A model generated the notes under the pieces. It made no database searches. It saw only the letters and a program-made list of their open reading frames with translations, and had not been told where the DNA came from. Shown here one piece after another: positions 24,901-33,964 of a DNA stretch of 64,000 nt. Origin of the DNA: Lutraria lutraria (taxonomy: Eukaryota; Mollusca; Bivalvia; Venerida; Mactridae); NCBI GenBank assembly GCA_964023205.1, contig OZ026844.1, positions 26,634,934-26,698,933 on the forward strand. Reading direction: 5' to 3'. Every line of letters begins with the position of its first letter. Position 1 is the first letter of the stretch. Both the position numbers and the translations under genes were made by a program.

Positions 24901-27900
24901 AGATCCTATTTGACTAATCTTGTTTTCCACCATAAATTCATTTTAATATAATTTAGCACACAAACACCTTTGTTTGTTCCCTTGCCTGCTTGTTTGTATC
25001 TAAGTATATGTGTATCTGTGTATGTATTGGTTGTTTGAATGTGTATCTAATTGAATTAAATCATTGTATTCACCATGTGCATGGTATTATGTTTTTGTCA
25101 ATAAATATCTATGAATCTTAAATGATATTGACTGACATAATGATTATTATTTCATTCTACAGCAGAAGAAATTCTGATCATAGATAGTCCTGCATAAGTT
25201 CTTATAGAGGTTGCTTACTGCTATAGGCCGAGGGTGATATGAGGTAAATGAGTCATCGTCTGCATCATCACTACTCAACTTCTCCACTAGTTTCCCAGTA
25301 GGTGACTGCATTTCATCATTCGATGATGGAGAACCAATACTGCTTAAACTAAGTCTGAAAAATAACAAAACATAAGAAGTTCAAGACATATGGCATATTT
25401 ACTGAAAACTATACTTAATTTAACGACACATCTCGCGACTGAATTTCATACCATTATACATGATACAAAAATTATTATTTGGGGTAATTTAAGTGAACAA
25501 GAGGGCTAAGATGGCCCTATATCTCTCACATGACAATTATCATTTACTCATTAAAACATTGTTTTGAACCTGTGTCTTGAGGTCTGCTGATATCAAGTTT
25601 TTCTGTGATTTGACCTGGTGACCTAATTATTGACCTCAGATAACCCATGTTCGAACTTGTCCTACATATCATTAAGACAAACATTCTTACATGGTTTGGT
25701 GAAGATCTAATCAAAACAGTGATTTCTAGAGTGTTCACAAGGTTTTCCGGCAATTTGCCCTGGTGACCTAGTTTTGACCCAGATGACCCATTAACAAACC
25801 TGTCGAAGATATCATTAAAATAAACATTCTGACAAAGTTTCATGAAGATCCAGTCAAAACAGTGATTTCTAAAGTGTTCACAAGGTTTTCCCTTATTTGG
25901 CCCTGGTGACCTAGTTTTTTACCCAAAATGGCCCAATATCGAACTCGTCCGAGATTTTGTTGATATTAACGTTCTGACCCAGTTTTGCTAAAATAGAGCT
26001 AAAAATGTGGCCCCTAGTGTGGTCACAACATAAAGTTTGACGACGCACGACGCACACAGCACGACGCCGGACGGAGAGTGATCCTAATAGCTCACTTTGT
26101 CACTTTGTGACATGTGAGCTAAAAAATCTAAGAAATTTAATGTGTGAAAAACAGCATAGAGTCATTTCGAACTTTTGCATTTTATCATAGTGTAAAAACA
26201 TATCTGGGGACTTCAATTTCATTTCGAACTTTTGCATTTTTATACTATCACATTTCGAACTTTCGCATCAAATCTATATTGAAAATAAAAGTAATTTGCC
26301 GGGACTGACTTCGAACTATCACATTTCAGAAAAAATTCACAAAATGTTATCATATTTACAGGATACTAGGGGTATGAAGTTGTTTCAATTGATTTCTGTC
26401 ATATTTCTGAACAAATCAATTTTCTGAATTTCTTATAGTCAACATACAGCTACACATAATATTCATACACAAGTTTAAATGAATAATTTATTACTAGGAA
26501 GACTTGAATCATTCACAAATTTAAAATTACTTCTTTACTGTTAGAGCTAGCATTTTTTATCCTGAGTATTTTATGCACATTTCTGCACACCCAGTACTGT
26601 TAAGAAACTCAACTGATACAATAAGAAATAACATCACACTAAATACAAACAAGCAGTTTAATTGGTAGCATCTTAAATGTGCTAGAGACTGCTATAGAAA
26701 GCTGAGCTATTGTTCATTTTCAAAAAATCAGTGAAGAAGTTTAATGTATACCTTTGGGAGGAAATGCTGGCTGGTTTTTGTAATGTAAGTGGTTTGGATA
26801 CAGGAAACACAGACCCAGGCAGAGTCTTGTTTTCCTTGTTCAATGTTTGATTCAGGTGAGAATTAGATTTCACAACTGGAGAAGCTATAGTTGTAAGATT
26901 ATGCAATTTGCCATGCGGTGTCACAATATGCGTAACTTGTCCTTTGGTAGCAGCCTGTACAGCTTTTAATGCTGCAGCTGCTTCTTTTGATTCTACTTTG
27001 GCCTTTTGATAAGCTTCCTTAGCTTCACGATGTTCCTTCAAAAGGTCATCAAATGGCAGTCGTCGTCCATGTACAGCTCTGCGCAATGATAATGCATGAG
27101 ACTGAAAGACACAAGTTTGAAAGTTAGGCATACCGTGAAGAATTTAAGAGTAACTAGAACTCCGCGAGTCGGATGTGTCGTCTGATGCTGGATAGTTTAC
27201 GTGACATATGAGGAAAAATGTTGCAAAGTGTACTTAACCTTGCTTTAATGTAGAATACTTTTGTGCCTGTTTACACTGTCTGAAAGAAATGCTCTAATAA
27301 AATCTATCAAAGCGGAATAATTAAAAAAATCGCACAACTTAAAGTTACGGTTCTTGCACACTGCACTTCGGGTCATTGCAAGAAACATGCAAACCAAGTT
27401 TCCAACTTATGGTGACAAAGTTATGTTCCGGACAAGAAATCATTTAATAAAATCAATCAAAGGGGAATATTTCAAAAACTGCACAAGGTAGAGTTACTGT
27501 TCTTCTGCATTGCACTTCAGGTCATTGCAAGATACATGCACACCAACTTTCAAGTCATTCGAACTCATGGGGACAACGTAATGTTCCGGACAAGAAATCC
27601 TCTAATAAAATAATTCAAAGGGGAATAATTCAAAAACCGCACAAGGTAGAGTTATGGTTCCTTTGCACTGCACTTTGGATCATAGCAAGAAACATTCACA
27701 CCAAGTTTGAAGTCATTCAAACTTATGGTGACAAAGTAATGTTCCGGACAAGAAATCCTCTATTATGAAACAATCAAAGGGGAATAATTAAAAAACTGCA
27801 CAAGGTAGAGTTATGGTTCTTGTGCACTGCACTTTGGATCATTGCAAGAAACATGCACACAAAGTTTGAAGTCATTCAAACTTAGGGTGACAAAGTTATA

Positions 27901-30900
27901 TTCCGGACAAGAAATCATTTAATAAAATCAATCAAAGGGGAATAATTCAAAAACCGCACAAGGTAGAGTTACGGTTCTTTTGCACTGCACTTTGGATCAT
28001 TGCAAGAAACGTTTACACCAAGTTTGAAGTCATTCGAATTTATGGTGACAAAGTTATGTTCCGGACAAGCAAAAAGGGGAAGCTGCCGCCGCAGATGCGG
28101 CCGACATAATCCCTATATGCCGCCTAGTCAGACGACACAAAAAGCAACAGTAAAACAGTTCTGGGAACTGGGCTGTGGTCCAGTTGTTAGTGCGCTGGAT
28201 CTGTAACCCGATGTTCCAATCCCAGTCAAGACAGGTCATACCCTTCAATGAAAATTTGACAAAAATGTTGATTTTTCTCCTCATTTGGAGAAGTATCCAG
28301 TTTCTAGTGGAAGGGTTAGTTCCGGTTAGAATATAGTCCAGGAAAACTGCTTAAATCAACTGACTGTCATATATAACTGAAAATTAGTGAAAAATGGCGT
28401 TAAACCCTAATAAATAAAAAAAATCTTTGACAGTTTCTACAACTATGACAACAAGATGTAATGTAAAACAAATACTTACCTTACAAGTGAGTGACCGCGT
28501 ACATGGTTTGCCTGTTTCAGCTACAACTACACCACAGTGTTTGTTGGGATCATACTCACGATCTGCAATATAAACAGAAGGTAGTATCAAGATTATATAA
28601 CAAGTTCAAAGTCATACAAAACAAAAACACATAATAAGTACCGGTAAGCACTAAAAGTATTTTGAGTTCAAGTAAACATCAAATATGAAAGTTTTTAATT
28701 GATGTTAAATCATTCAGTTTGAATCAATGATGGTAAAGAAAGTTTAGCAAACCTTAATAATAACATGAAGTACATTTTGTTAAATATAAGCAGTTTATTA
28801 CCTTTTAATGGTATTATTTTATCTGGCTTGTTTAATAGCTGAAACTTCTTGATAGCTTCTGTGTTTACTGTAGATACACCACTGACACTGGAACTGGTAC
28901 CCGGTGATACAGTTACACTCCCTGCACTAGATGACTTGAACACACTGGACAAACCTGAGCTAAGCTTGGAACCAGATTTGGTAAGACTTGAGCTACTTGA
29001 TGACTTCACCAGGTTACCAAGTTTTGTTGGAGATTTGAAAGAACTATTAGTATTGCCAATGGAGTTAGGTTTGTTTGGACTAGTGAGTAATGGACTTAGA
29101 CTTTTAAAACCACCAGTGTTACCTGAATTAACTGCTGATTTCACTATATCACTGATTGTGCTTTCCATACTACCGTTACTACAAATGCTTGTTTTAGAAG
29201 GTTCACTAGATGCACTGCTAGTCTTAGTCAAAACAGGCGAATTTTTGTTATTATTATTGTTGTTATTACTATTACCATCACCAGCAATTGAACTGAGAAC
29301 ACCGGTGCTTGAAAAGTTGACACGAATGCTACCCATTGGAAATGGACGACCCATACTTCCGAATGTAAAACTTGAGTTTGTATTTATCACATTAGTAACA
29401 GTCGTTGTTGATGTAGTTATAGTTGCCATGGTAACAGTGTCTGTCGTAATAGTACTTGAGGATGTTGCCAAAGCTACAAATCCACCAGTTTCAGACTCAG
29501 AAACTGGAGACACTGGCTCTAATATAGAACTTACAGCATCATTGATTTCAGAGACTGGAACTGTATCCATTTCTTCTAGATATAGGTCATCAGTATCTTG
29601 GGATGATTTCAACACTGGCATTGAACTTGATGATTTGATATCATCATCAGAGTCTGTGATGACTGGCATTGATAGCGGTGGGGATTTAGAACCCCGAAGT
29701 GAGCCATTTGTCAACAATGAAGTTCTTGCACTACCTGTAGAATCTCGGTGTTTTTTCAAATCTAGAGTATCAGGAATGCGCTCAACTTTCACAACAGGCA
29801 CACCACTATTTGTATTTTTAATATTACTGTCTTTCACTGAATCAGTGCCTGTGTCTGCCCCCACTATCGCGGCAGTATCTAACGATTGTGAGGGCTCTAT
29901 GACACTCGTCTCAGTAAGAAATTCAGGTTTCATATCTTCAAAGACATCAGCAGTCTCAGGGACAACATGTGAAAGAGAATCTTGTCCTGAGTTAACTTCT
30001 TCTAATGAAGGTGGTTTCAACCGAGAATGTGAGTGGGATCGGTGTGAATTTTTGTTTGGTGAGCTGTGAGATTTTGAATGAGAAGAACGGTGGGGTTTTG
30101 AAGATGAGTGAGATTTTGAATGAGATTTTAATGAGACAGAATGTCGGCTTGACGACTGATGTGTTTTAATAGATGGTGCACTGTAGCCACCTTTCCCTCC
30201 ATGGCGTATATCTGTAAAAAAAATCAAATGTATCCAACTGTAAATACAAGTATCAGTCAGTAAACATACTAAACTAGAGGCCCATCAGCCATGATGGCCC
30301 TGTATCGCTCATCAGAAAAAAAAGACCTTTATAGAAGAACATTTTTCACCTTTTTGCTATAAAATGAGCCCGTATATATCAAGTGACCCCCGGGGCAGGG
30401 CAATCTTGACCCCATGGCCATCATTTGAAGACACTTGGCAGAGGTCCACCTAGACAATGCCACATCCGAAATATCTAAGCTCTAGGCACTGTAATATCTG
30501 ACAAGAAGATTCTTTTAGTTTTCCTGTATAAGCCTATCTAAAATCAACTTGAACAACCTTTTTGTAGAGGTCCACTAGCAGGGATTTTTTAACCTTCTAT
30601 AACGACCTATTAAAGGCCCCTTCCCAACTGAATATTTCTTTAAAATCATGCAGTTTTCCCCAAAATCCAAACTCACACCAGCTTTTTTATTTCCCAATTC
30701 AGCAACTTTAGCGATAATTCTTCCCAAAATCAACAGGCTAAGATCTCTTCTGCATGAAGAGAGAAAAAACCCTGACTAGACAATGCCACATCCGAAATAT
30801 CTAAGCTCTAGGCAGTGTAGTTTCTGACAAGAAGATTTTTCAGTTTTCCTATATACACTACTAGTATGTAAAATCAACTTGAACAATCTTTGTAGAGGTC

Positions 30901-33900
30901 CACTAGACAATGCTACACACCGATAACCTAAGGTCTAGGCATTGTAGTTTCTGACTAGAAGACTATTAAAATTTTCCTGTACATGTCTACATGAATCAAG
31001 TGACCCCTGACAGGGGTCCCCTGGACAGGGCTCGACATTAACGCTTGTCCGATTGTCCGGGACAACTAAATTATTGGTTCGGACAAGCTGTACCTAGCAG
31101 TCGCTAGTCCGACGGGGCAAATTGATTTCCCATGGTGAATTGCTTTGGGAAGCAAATAATTTATAAAACAATTGCCCTGTTGAATTCAGCGCTTCGTGTT
31201 ATGGTGTTTATCTTTTACTGGATGTACGCACTGTGCATGCGCAGCTACATAATCAGAGTAACTGCATTGACTTTGACATACAGTCGCGACGCAATTACTT
31301 CCCTTTCAATTTTGCGACATTAATGATTTCACTAACCGTATGATTACGTTAGAAACCAGGACGCTCGAATAATAAAATGTAGAACCTGTTCGCGTTTGGG
31401 TTTGGACAAGACTTTAGTAAGAGTTGTGTCTGAACAAGTTGATTTTCCAGCAACTTGCCCAAATGGACAAGTGACTTTAAAAGTTAATGTCGAGCCCTGC
31501 TGGAGCGGGGTCAATTTTACCCCGGGGCCATAATTTGCACAAACTTTGGTAGAGTTCCATTAGAGAATGCTACATACCAAATATCTTAACTCTAGGCATT
31601 GTAGTTTTTGACAAGAAGATTTTTTAAATTTTCCTAGCATATAGATCTATGTAAAATCAAGTTACCCTGGGGAATAATTTGAACAAACTTGGTAGAGTTC
31701 CATTAGAGAATGCTACACACCAAATATCTAAGCTCTAGACGCTGTGGTTTTGGACAAGAAGATTTTTTAAGTTTTTCCTATTGGTTGCCATAGCAATGTG
31801 GAGTTTTTAATGAAATTTAATTTTTTGAACAACTTTGGTACAGCTTCACTATAAATGGCCAACTACTTAAGAAGGAGATGTTGTTTAAAGCAATTGTTGA
31901 CGCACTGTCGGACGGATGTACGGACAACAATGTGATCACAATAGCTCACCTTAAGCACTTCGGCCTATATTCACTAACATTTATTTCTAAGTCAGACTTA
32001 GACTCTGACTTGGACTCAGACTTAGCTGAGATGATCTTTAAATCCGTATTCCCTAATGTTTTTTGACTCCAATTTAAATCCTTTAGGCAAATGTCAAAGT
32101 TTATAGTAAGCAGATACAGTAAAAATATACAGCTTTAGACTGCCCTAGGTCAACAATTTTTAGACTCAGCATTTCAGACTCAGACTCAGAATTTCAGACT
32201 CAAACATGAGACTTAATTATTTTGTGAATACCATTTTGGTCACGCTGAGTCTAAGTGTGAGTCTAAAGTCTAAAATTGACTTAATCTCAGACTTAAATGC
32301 GTTAGTGAATACGGGCCCTTGTGCTCTGGTAAGCTAAAAAAGGGGCCAGCAATCACACCAATGCATGTGCGTAACATTAATTTGAAGAATGAAATGCACT
32401 AGGAAGAGGAAAATAATGTTCCTGATGCAGCGTTCGCACCCACTTCCTCCTGTTTGCAAATCAGATGCTCTACCAATTGAGCTAATCAGGCTAATTACAG
32501 CCCAGCTATAAATACAAATACTATATACCTTACTGCAACAGAAAATATAAATATGGCCAAAAATAGCACATCAGTCGAAAGCTAAAGGGGTTACACCTTT
32601 CTGGCATTTACAATACCCAGTTCGAACAAGACATAATAATTAGAGACAAAATATATAACTGAAAGCTGGTATTCATAGATTTTTTAAACTTATACGGGTG
32701 TCTCTCTATATTGATATTTACCTAAATGTGATTGAAAAGCTTGTGGCTTCAACACCTGATTACATTTGTCACACACAACCAAATAAAACTCATCTCTTGA
32801 AGGACAGACTCCAAACAATGGCATATCTGAAAAAACAACAAATTATTGCACAAACAATAAGATTGCATATATCTGAAACAATTACAAACATCTTTTCTAC
32901 ACAAAAACATAACAATGTCGTATGTAAAACACTAACAGTGCAAGTAAAATCAGATCTTCTTAGCATTTAACGTAACGGGACTGGCTAAAATTGCTAAAAA
33001 ACGTAAAAAAATATTTAAAGTTTAAGCACAGTCCTTTTTTATTGCAAATAAGCTGAATAGTATGTATTTTTCCCCAAGTTTGAAAAGAAATTCCCGTACA
33101 AAATATCTTTTTCACATTGTACTTGTTTACTTAGTAATATTTCCCCAAATTGCCCATTTTTGTATGCCAAATTCACCTAGATAAAGGCCGCGCCATCCTT
33201 CCCAAAACCTTAAAAAAAGGGCTGAAGTTACTTACAAAGATTAAACATCATACTTAAATACCAAGCAGCAAAACATTCTAACCGAACGCGCAAAAATAGT
33301 GTTTAATTGCAATAAACAGTGTACCCTTTATCAACTTTACTTTATCACATTTTTTGTTGCTTGGTATTAAAGTATGATATTTAATCTTTGTAAATAACGT
33401 AAAATATTATTTAACGTTATTTTAGCCAATCCCGATACATTCAAATTGAATGCATGTCATTTTTAATTTTTGAATGACAGCTTGAGAAAATTAGAAATGC
33501 ACATTAAAATACTGCTCTAACAGAGTTCTTTTCATTTGATGCATCTAACTTTTGACACATTCACACCTATGACCTGCACTGATGACAATCATTCAAGTAA
33601 CACTAGACTTATTAGCAAGTTTCAACATAAATAATGCATTTACTTACCATCAATACGTAATTTCATGCTGTCAGTGTCTGTGTCATCTTCAGCAGTATCA
33701 CAGTTTGTCTCTTCTGAAATAAAATAACAGTATAAAACGTGACCCAATGTGTAGCAAAGAATTATGAACTGGTTTCCCAGTGATACAAACACGAGCAATT
33801 CTTCAAGAAGTAAGAAACAAATGGGAAGTGTACGGGTATAAATTAACAGAAGAAATGGTGTTTAAGATCTTTTTACCAGGCTCATTGTCAGGTAACACTG

Positions 33901-33964
33901 ATTCGGCCCAATCTGTCCATTGTTGACCTGAAAACAGCGACGGACTATCGTCCAGGGTCGCCAT
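15467..33964 (-). CDS. ATXN7: Ataxin-7 (SAGA deubiquitinase-module anchor), 11 coding exons
   Basis: Exons, in transcript order: 33877-33964, 33648-33713, 32722-32826, 28802-30211, 28480-28562, 26752-27101, 25219-25354, 23521-23678, 20448-21441, 16170-16233, 15467-15936. All have GT/AG introns, and phases join into 3924 nt (1307 residues). The order matches human ataxin-7: GQQWTDW near residues 13-19, a C2H2 zinc finger (C70, C73, H85, H90), the SCA7 domain (C566, C577, C583, H586) followed by [20 protein letters not shown], and a short region like human HHPQPASF...LMVEKH at about 740-790. The family (yeast Sgf73) tethers Usp22/Ubp8 to SAGA, where it removes ubiquitin from histone H2B. There is no polyglutamine tract at the N-terminus; low-complexity runs are Ser/His and Asn instead. 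Residues from about 800 on are Gln/Ser/Thr/Val-rich with a KKRR nuclear signal and no known domain. ATXN7 versus an L1/L2-type paralogue is not formally separated, but both zinc motifs and the THOC7 linkage favour ATXN7. Confidence 0.93.
16170..16233 (-). CDS. ATXN7: ATXN7 exon 10: small exon
   Basis: 64 nt, coding [21 protein letters not shown], between TTTACAG and GTAAAT. It keeps frame from exon 9 (phase 0) to exon 11 (phase 1). It is recognised by phase and splice sites only, with no family similarity. Confidence 0.78.
16284..17236 (-). mobile_element. HINE-like subfamily C element carrying a broken palindromic MITE
   Basis: ATXN7 intron 9. GCTCACCAGAAAAAGA near 16,312 and the end AGCACTTTGTTCTCTAGTGA then GCTAA at 17,236 frame the element. 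Inside, 16,332-16,800 is a copy of the palindromic hAT-like element also at 58.4 kb: arms 16,332-16,420 and 16,579-16,663 are about 85-bp inverted repeats. Only its right terminus (GCCACCTGTG, ending at 16,800) survives, because the left end and the adjoining host repeat are deleted. Confidence 0.7.
17703..18532 (-). mobile_element. HINE-like element subfamily A
   Basis: ATXN7 intron 9. Starts ACAAGAGGGCCAAGAAGGC, core of about four units, eroded hairpin end (TTTATGTGAGCT). Confidence 0.7.
18630..18770 (-). mobile_element. tRNA-derived SINE, 5'-truncated
   Basis: The minus strand carries a clear tRNA 3' half: GACTCCTAAGCCGGAGATCG then CGGGTTCGAATCCTG, a perfect B box. It is followed by a non-tRNA body (GGTGGAATTTGACCAGAACC). 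The D-arm/A-box half is missing, so it is not a functional tRNA gene. Confidence 0.6.
18771..19626. other. ATXN7 intron 9 sequence, nothing recognised
   Basis: AT-rich, with a short CATCCGATCAGA/CTATCGGATG hairpin near 18,920. No exon or defined element. Confidence 0.45.
19627..20020. mobile_element. Fold-back MITE, ~390 bp
   Basis: Long imperfect inverted repeat in ATXN7 intron 9. Left AAACGGTCCGATGAAT, GTCACCGACTTCGTTTTCG and ACTTATTTAAAC pair with right GTTTAAATAAGT, CGAAAACGAAGTCTGTGAC and ATCATCGGGCCAATTTT. The loop holds GACGTGACGTTAAG and CAACGTCACGTCGATC. Confidence 0.75.
20448..21441 (-). CDS. ATXN7: ATXN7 exon 9: long Gln/Ser/Val-rich exon
   Basis: Starts [12 protein letters not shown] and codes 331 residues. 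[12 protein letters not shown] is a likely nuclear signal. The rest ([30 protein letters not shown]) resembles Gln-rich activation segments of the Sp1/CREB type in composition only. Phases fit on both sides, so it belongs to this gene rather than to a neighbour. Confidence 0.88.
21539..22567 (-). mobile_element. HINE-like element subfamily B, complete
   Basis: ATXN7 intron 8, starting about 100 bp from exon 9. Ends are ACAAGAGGGCCACATTGGCC with CGCTCACCTGAGAA, and AGCTCACCTGATGAATCAGA then TGAGCTAA. The core is about five ~150-bp units (AAGGGCCCATAACTCTTGAA; AATCGAACTTGTCCAAGATC; AATGAAGGCGCTAGAGTG). Confidence 0.8.
22718..23429 (-). mobile_element. HINE-like element subfamily A with a C-like hairpin end
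   Basis: ATXN7 intron 8, ending about 90 bp before exon 8. The GGGGCTAAGATGGCTC end and core are subfamily A. The hairpin end AGCTCACCCTGAGCACTTGT then GCTCATGTAAGCT carries the GAGCAC stem of subfamily C. Confidence 0.65.
23521..23678 (-). CDS. ATXN7: ATXN7 exon 8: conserved C-terminal block with duplicated NNYGSG
   Basis: Codes [20 protein letters not shown] and on to [20 protein letters not shown] and EKH. The end matches human FDSRWNRLRCALNLMVEKH. The NNYGSG motif occurs twice within 13 residues, a small tandem duplication that human lacks. Confidence 0.9.
23700..24190. repeat. Dispersed repeat shared with 32.97-33.45 kb
   Basis: TTTTTGTTGCTTTG then TTAAAGTATGATATTCTATT matches TTTTTGTTGCTTGG and TTAAAGTATGATATTTAATC near 33,360. 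An old interspersed family; edges are uncertain. Confidence 0.45.
24450..25117 (+). mobile_element. Possible remnant of a transposon-derived gene with 3' end
   Basis: The frame beginning [13 protein letters not shown] near 24,480 resembles the start of TTF-type zinc-finger/transposase proteins but soon breaks. A hairpin pair (GGACCCATAGCTTG...TATGGGACCC; GAGTCCCCCAGAGGGACTC) lies near 24,790-24,850. A gene-like end GTCAATAAATATCTATGAAT follows at about 25,100. Low confidence. Confidence 0.25.
25219..25354 (-). CDS. ATXN7: ATXN7 exon 7: acidic segment before the C-terminal conserved block
   Basis: Codes [20 protein letters not shown], an acidic SSDDADDDS run and SYHPRPIA. It parallels human EGEGDDKEESVEKL...HHPQPA. 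The donor is GTAAGC in phase 0. Confidence 0.9.
25497..26122 (-). mobile_element. HINE-like element subfamily A
   Basis: ATXN7 intron 6. ACAAGAGGGCTAAGATGGCC end with TCTCACATGACAAT, three core units, and the perfect hairpin GTCACTTTGTGACATGTGAG then CTAA. Its hairpin half is nearly identical to that of 5632-6610. Confidence 0.78.
26160..26330. repeat. Short tandem motif CATTTCGAACTTT(T/C)GCAT
   Basis: Four spaced copies of CATTTCGAACTTTTGCAT or a variant within about 165 bp of ATXN7 intron 6. Confidence 0.55.
26752..27101 (-). CDS. ATXN7: ATXN7 exon 6: SCA7 domain, second half
   Basis: Starts [20 protein letters not shown] and LKEHRE, the basic helix of SCA7 (human THSLTQRRAVQGRRKRFDVL). 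It continues as an Ala/Lys-rich helix and a poorly conserved linker, ending in phase 2 at GTATAC. Confidence 0.95.
27280..28075 (+). repeat. Tandem array, ~155-bp units, about five copies
   Basis: ATXN7 intron 5. The unit holds TGTTCCGGACAAGAAATC, AATCAAAGGGGAATAATT, GCACAAGGTAGAGTTA, TGCACTGCACTTTGGATCAT and CACACCAAGTTTGAAGTCAT. It is probably the core of another hairpin-ended element (GCTGCCGCCGCAGATGCGGC lies at its right edge, near 28,082). Confidence 0.75.
28165..28421 (+). mobile_element. tRNA-derived SINE, full length
   Basis: ATXN7 intron 5, ending about 60 bp from exon 5. The head has an A box (TGGTCCAGTTGTTAGTG) and B box (TGTTCCAATCCC). The tail ends ATGGCGTTAAACCCTAATAA followed by A-runs, an ending I associate with a widespread mollusc SINE type. 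Confidence 0.75.
28480..28562 (-). CDS. ATXN7: ATXN7 exon 5: SCA7 domain, first half
   Basis: Codes [13 protein letters not shown] then [15 protein letters not shown], the cysteine half of the SCA7 domain (C566, C577, C583). The intron follows directly after TCK; H586, the fourth ligand, is in the next exon. The SCA7 domain of SAGA-type ataxin-7 is reported to contact nucleosomes (H2A-H2B). Confidence 0.96.
28802..30211 (-). CDS. ATXN7: ATXN7 exon 4: long Ser/His/Asn-rich exon with a SUMO-type motif
   Basis: 1410 nt. It opens DIRHGG, completing the zinc finger, then a Ser/His/Lys-rich stretch, then VVKVERIPD at about residues 226-234. That corresponds to human PSVKVEKIHPK, whose Lys is a reported SUMO site in a psi-K-x-E motif. 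Further on are an Asn run ([15 protein letters not shown], coded by mixed AAT/AAC) and long Ser-rich segments. The donor is GTAATA after IIPLK. The 406-codon open frame on the opposite strand is only its shadow. Confidence 0.93.
31026..31499. mobile_element. Nested 474-bp element with CAGGGCTCGACATTAAC ends
   Basis: Termini CAGGGCTCGACATTAAC and GTTAATGTCGAGCCCTG are exact inverted copies. CTGGA flanks both sides (31,021-31,025 and 31,500-31,504). The CAGGG start and terminal sequence recall hAT elements, although the visible duplication is 5 bp, not 8. No transposase. Confidence 0.8.
31962..32318. mobile_element. Nested fold-back element with GGCCCGTATTCACTAA-like ends
   Basis: GGCCTATATTCACTAAC at the left pairs with GTTAGTGAATACGGGCC at the right. 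The interior repeats AGACTTAGACTC-like hexamers in both directions (SDSD-like when translated). Ends resemble Harbinger-type MITEs. Target duplication is 2-3 bp at most and was not resolved. Confidence 0.65.
32345..32505 (-). mobile_element. tRNA-derived SINE head
   Basis: The minus strand reads ATTAGCTCAATTGGTAGAGC (perfect A box) then a degenerate B box GGGTGCGAACGCTG, with a non-tRNA body after it. The arms do not fold into a clean cloverleaf, so this is a SINE and not a tRNA gene. Confidence 0.55.
32722..32826 (-). CDS. ATXN7: ATXN7 exon 3: zinc finger core
   Basis: Codes [20 protein letters not shown] and on to [15 protein letters not shown]. This is nearly the human EDMPIFGFCPAHDDFYLVVC block; C70 and C73 plus H85 (and H90 in exon 4) are the likely zinc ligands. 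It is the most conserved stretch of the N-terminal half and packs into the SAGA deubiquitinase module in yeast Sgf73. Confidence 0.95.
32971..33450. repeat. Fold-back repeat in ATXN7 intron 2
   Basis: ACTGGCTAAAATTGCTAAAA at the left pairs with the reverse of TTATTTTAGCCAATC at the right. CAAAGATTAAACATCATACT near 33,236 pairs with AGTATGATATTTAATCTTTG near 33,370. Shares sequence with 23.7-24.2 kb. Confidence 0.5.
33648..33713 (-). CDS. ATXN7: ATXN7 exon 2: acidic linker
   Basis: 66 nt between TTTCAG and GTAAGT, coding [20 protein letters not shown] and the start of the next block. It keeps phase 1 on both sides. Confidence 0.88.
33877..33964 (-). CDS. ATXN7: ATXN7 exon 1: start and GQxW motif
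   Basis: The start codon is at 33964-33962, and the exon codes [16 protein letters not shown] and on to PDNEP before a GTAAAA donor in phase 1. It matches the human segment ending LGQSWNLWVEASKLP, which in human follows the polyglutamine tract. This mollusc protein begins directly at that conserved block. Confidence 0.9.

Larger units (their letters stand above)
30272..32337 (-). mobile_element. HINE-like element subfamily C with two nested insertions
   Basis: ATXN7 intron 3. Begins AACTAGAGGCCCATCAGCCA (with GATGGCCC) and CGCTCATCAGAAAAA. Core units repeat to the hairpin near 31,945-32,337. It is interrupted by a hAT-like element (31,026-31,499) and by a fold-back element (31,962-32,318) that splits the terminal hairpin stem itself. 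Confidence 0.78.

Noticed and set aside
28849..30069. 406-codon open frame on the plus strand
   Set aside because: It is the exact opposite strand of ATXN7 exon 4, low in complexity, and a shadow of its Ser/Thr-rich codons.
31878..32066. Frame encoding an SDSDLDSDL repeat
   Set aside because: Product of the fold-back element's AGACTTAGACTC repeats crossing an element boundary.
32420..32500. tRNA gene with a perfect A box on the minus strand
   Set aside because: The B box is degenerate and the stems do not pair; best read as a SINE head.
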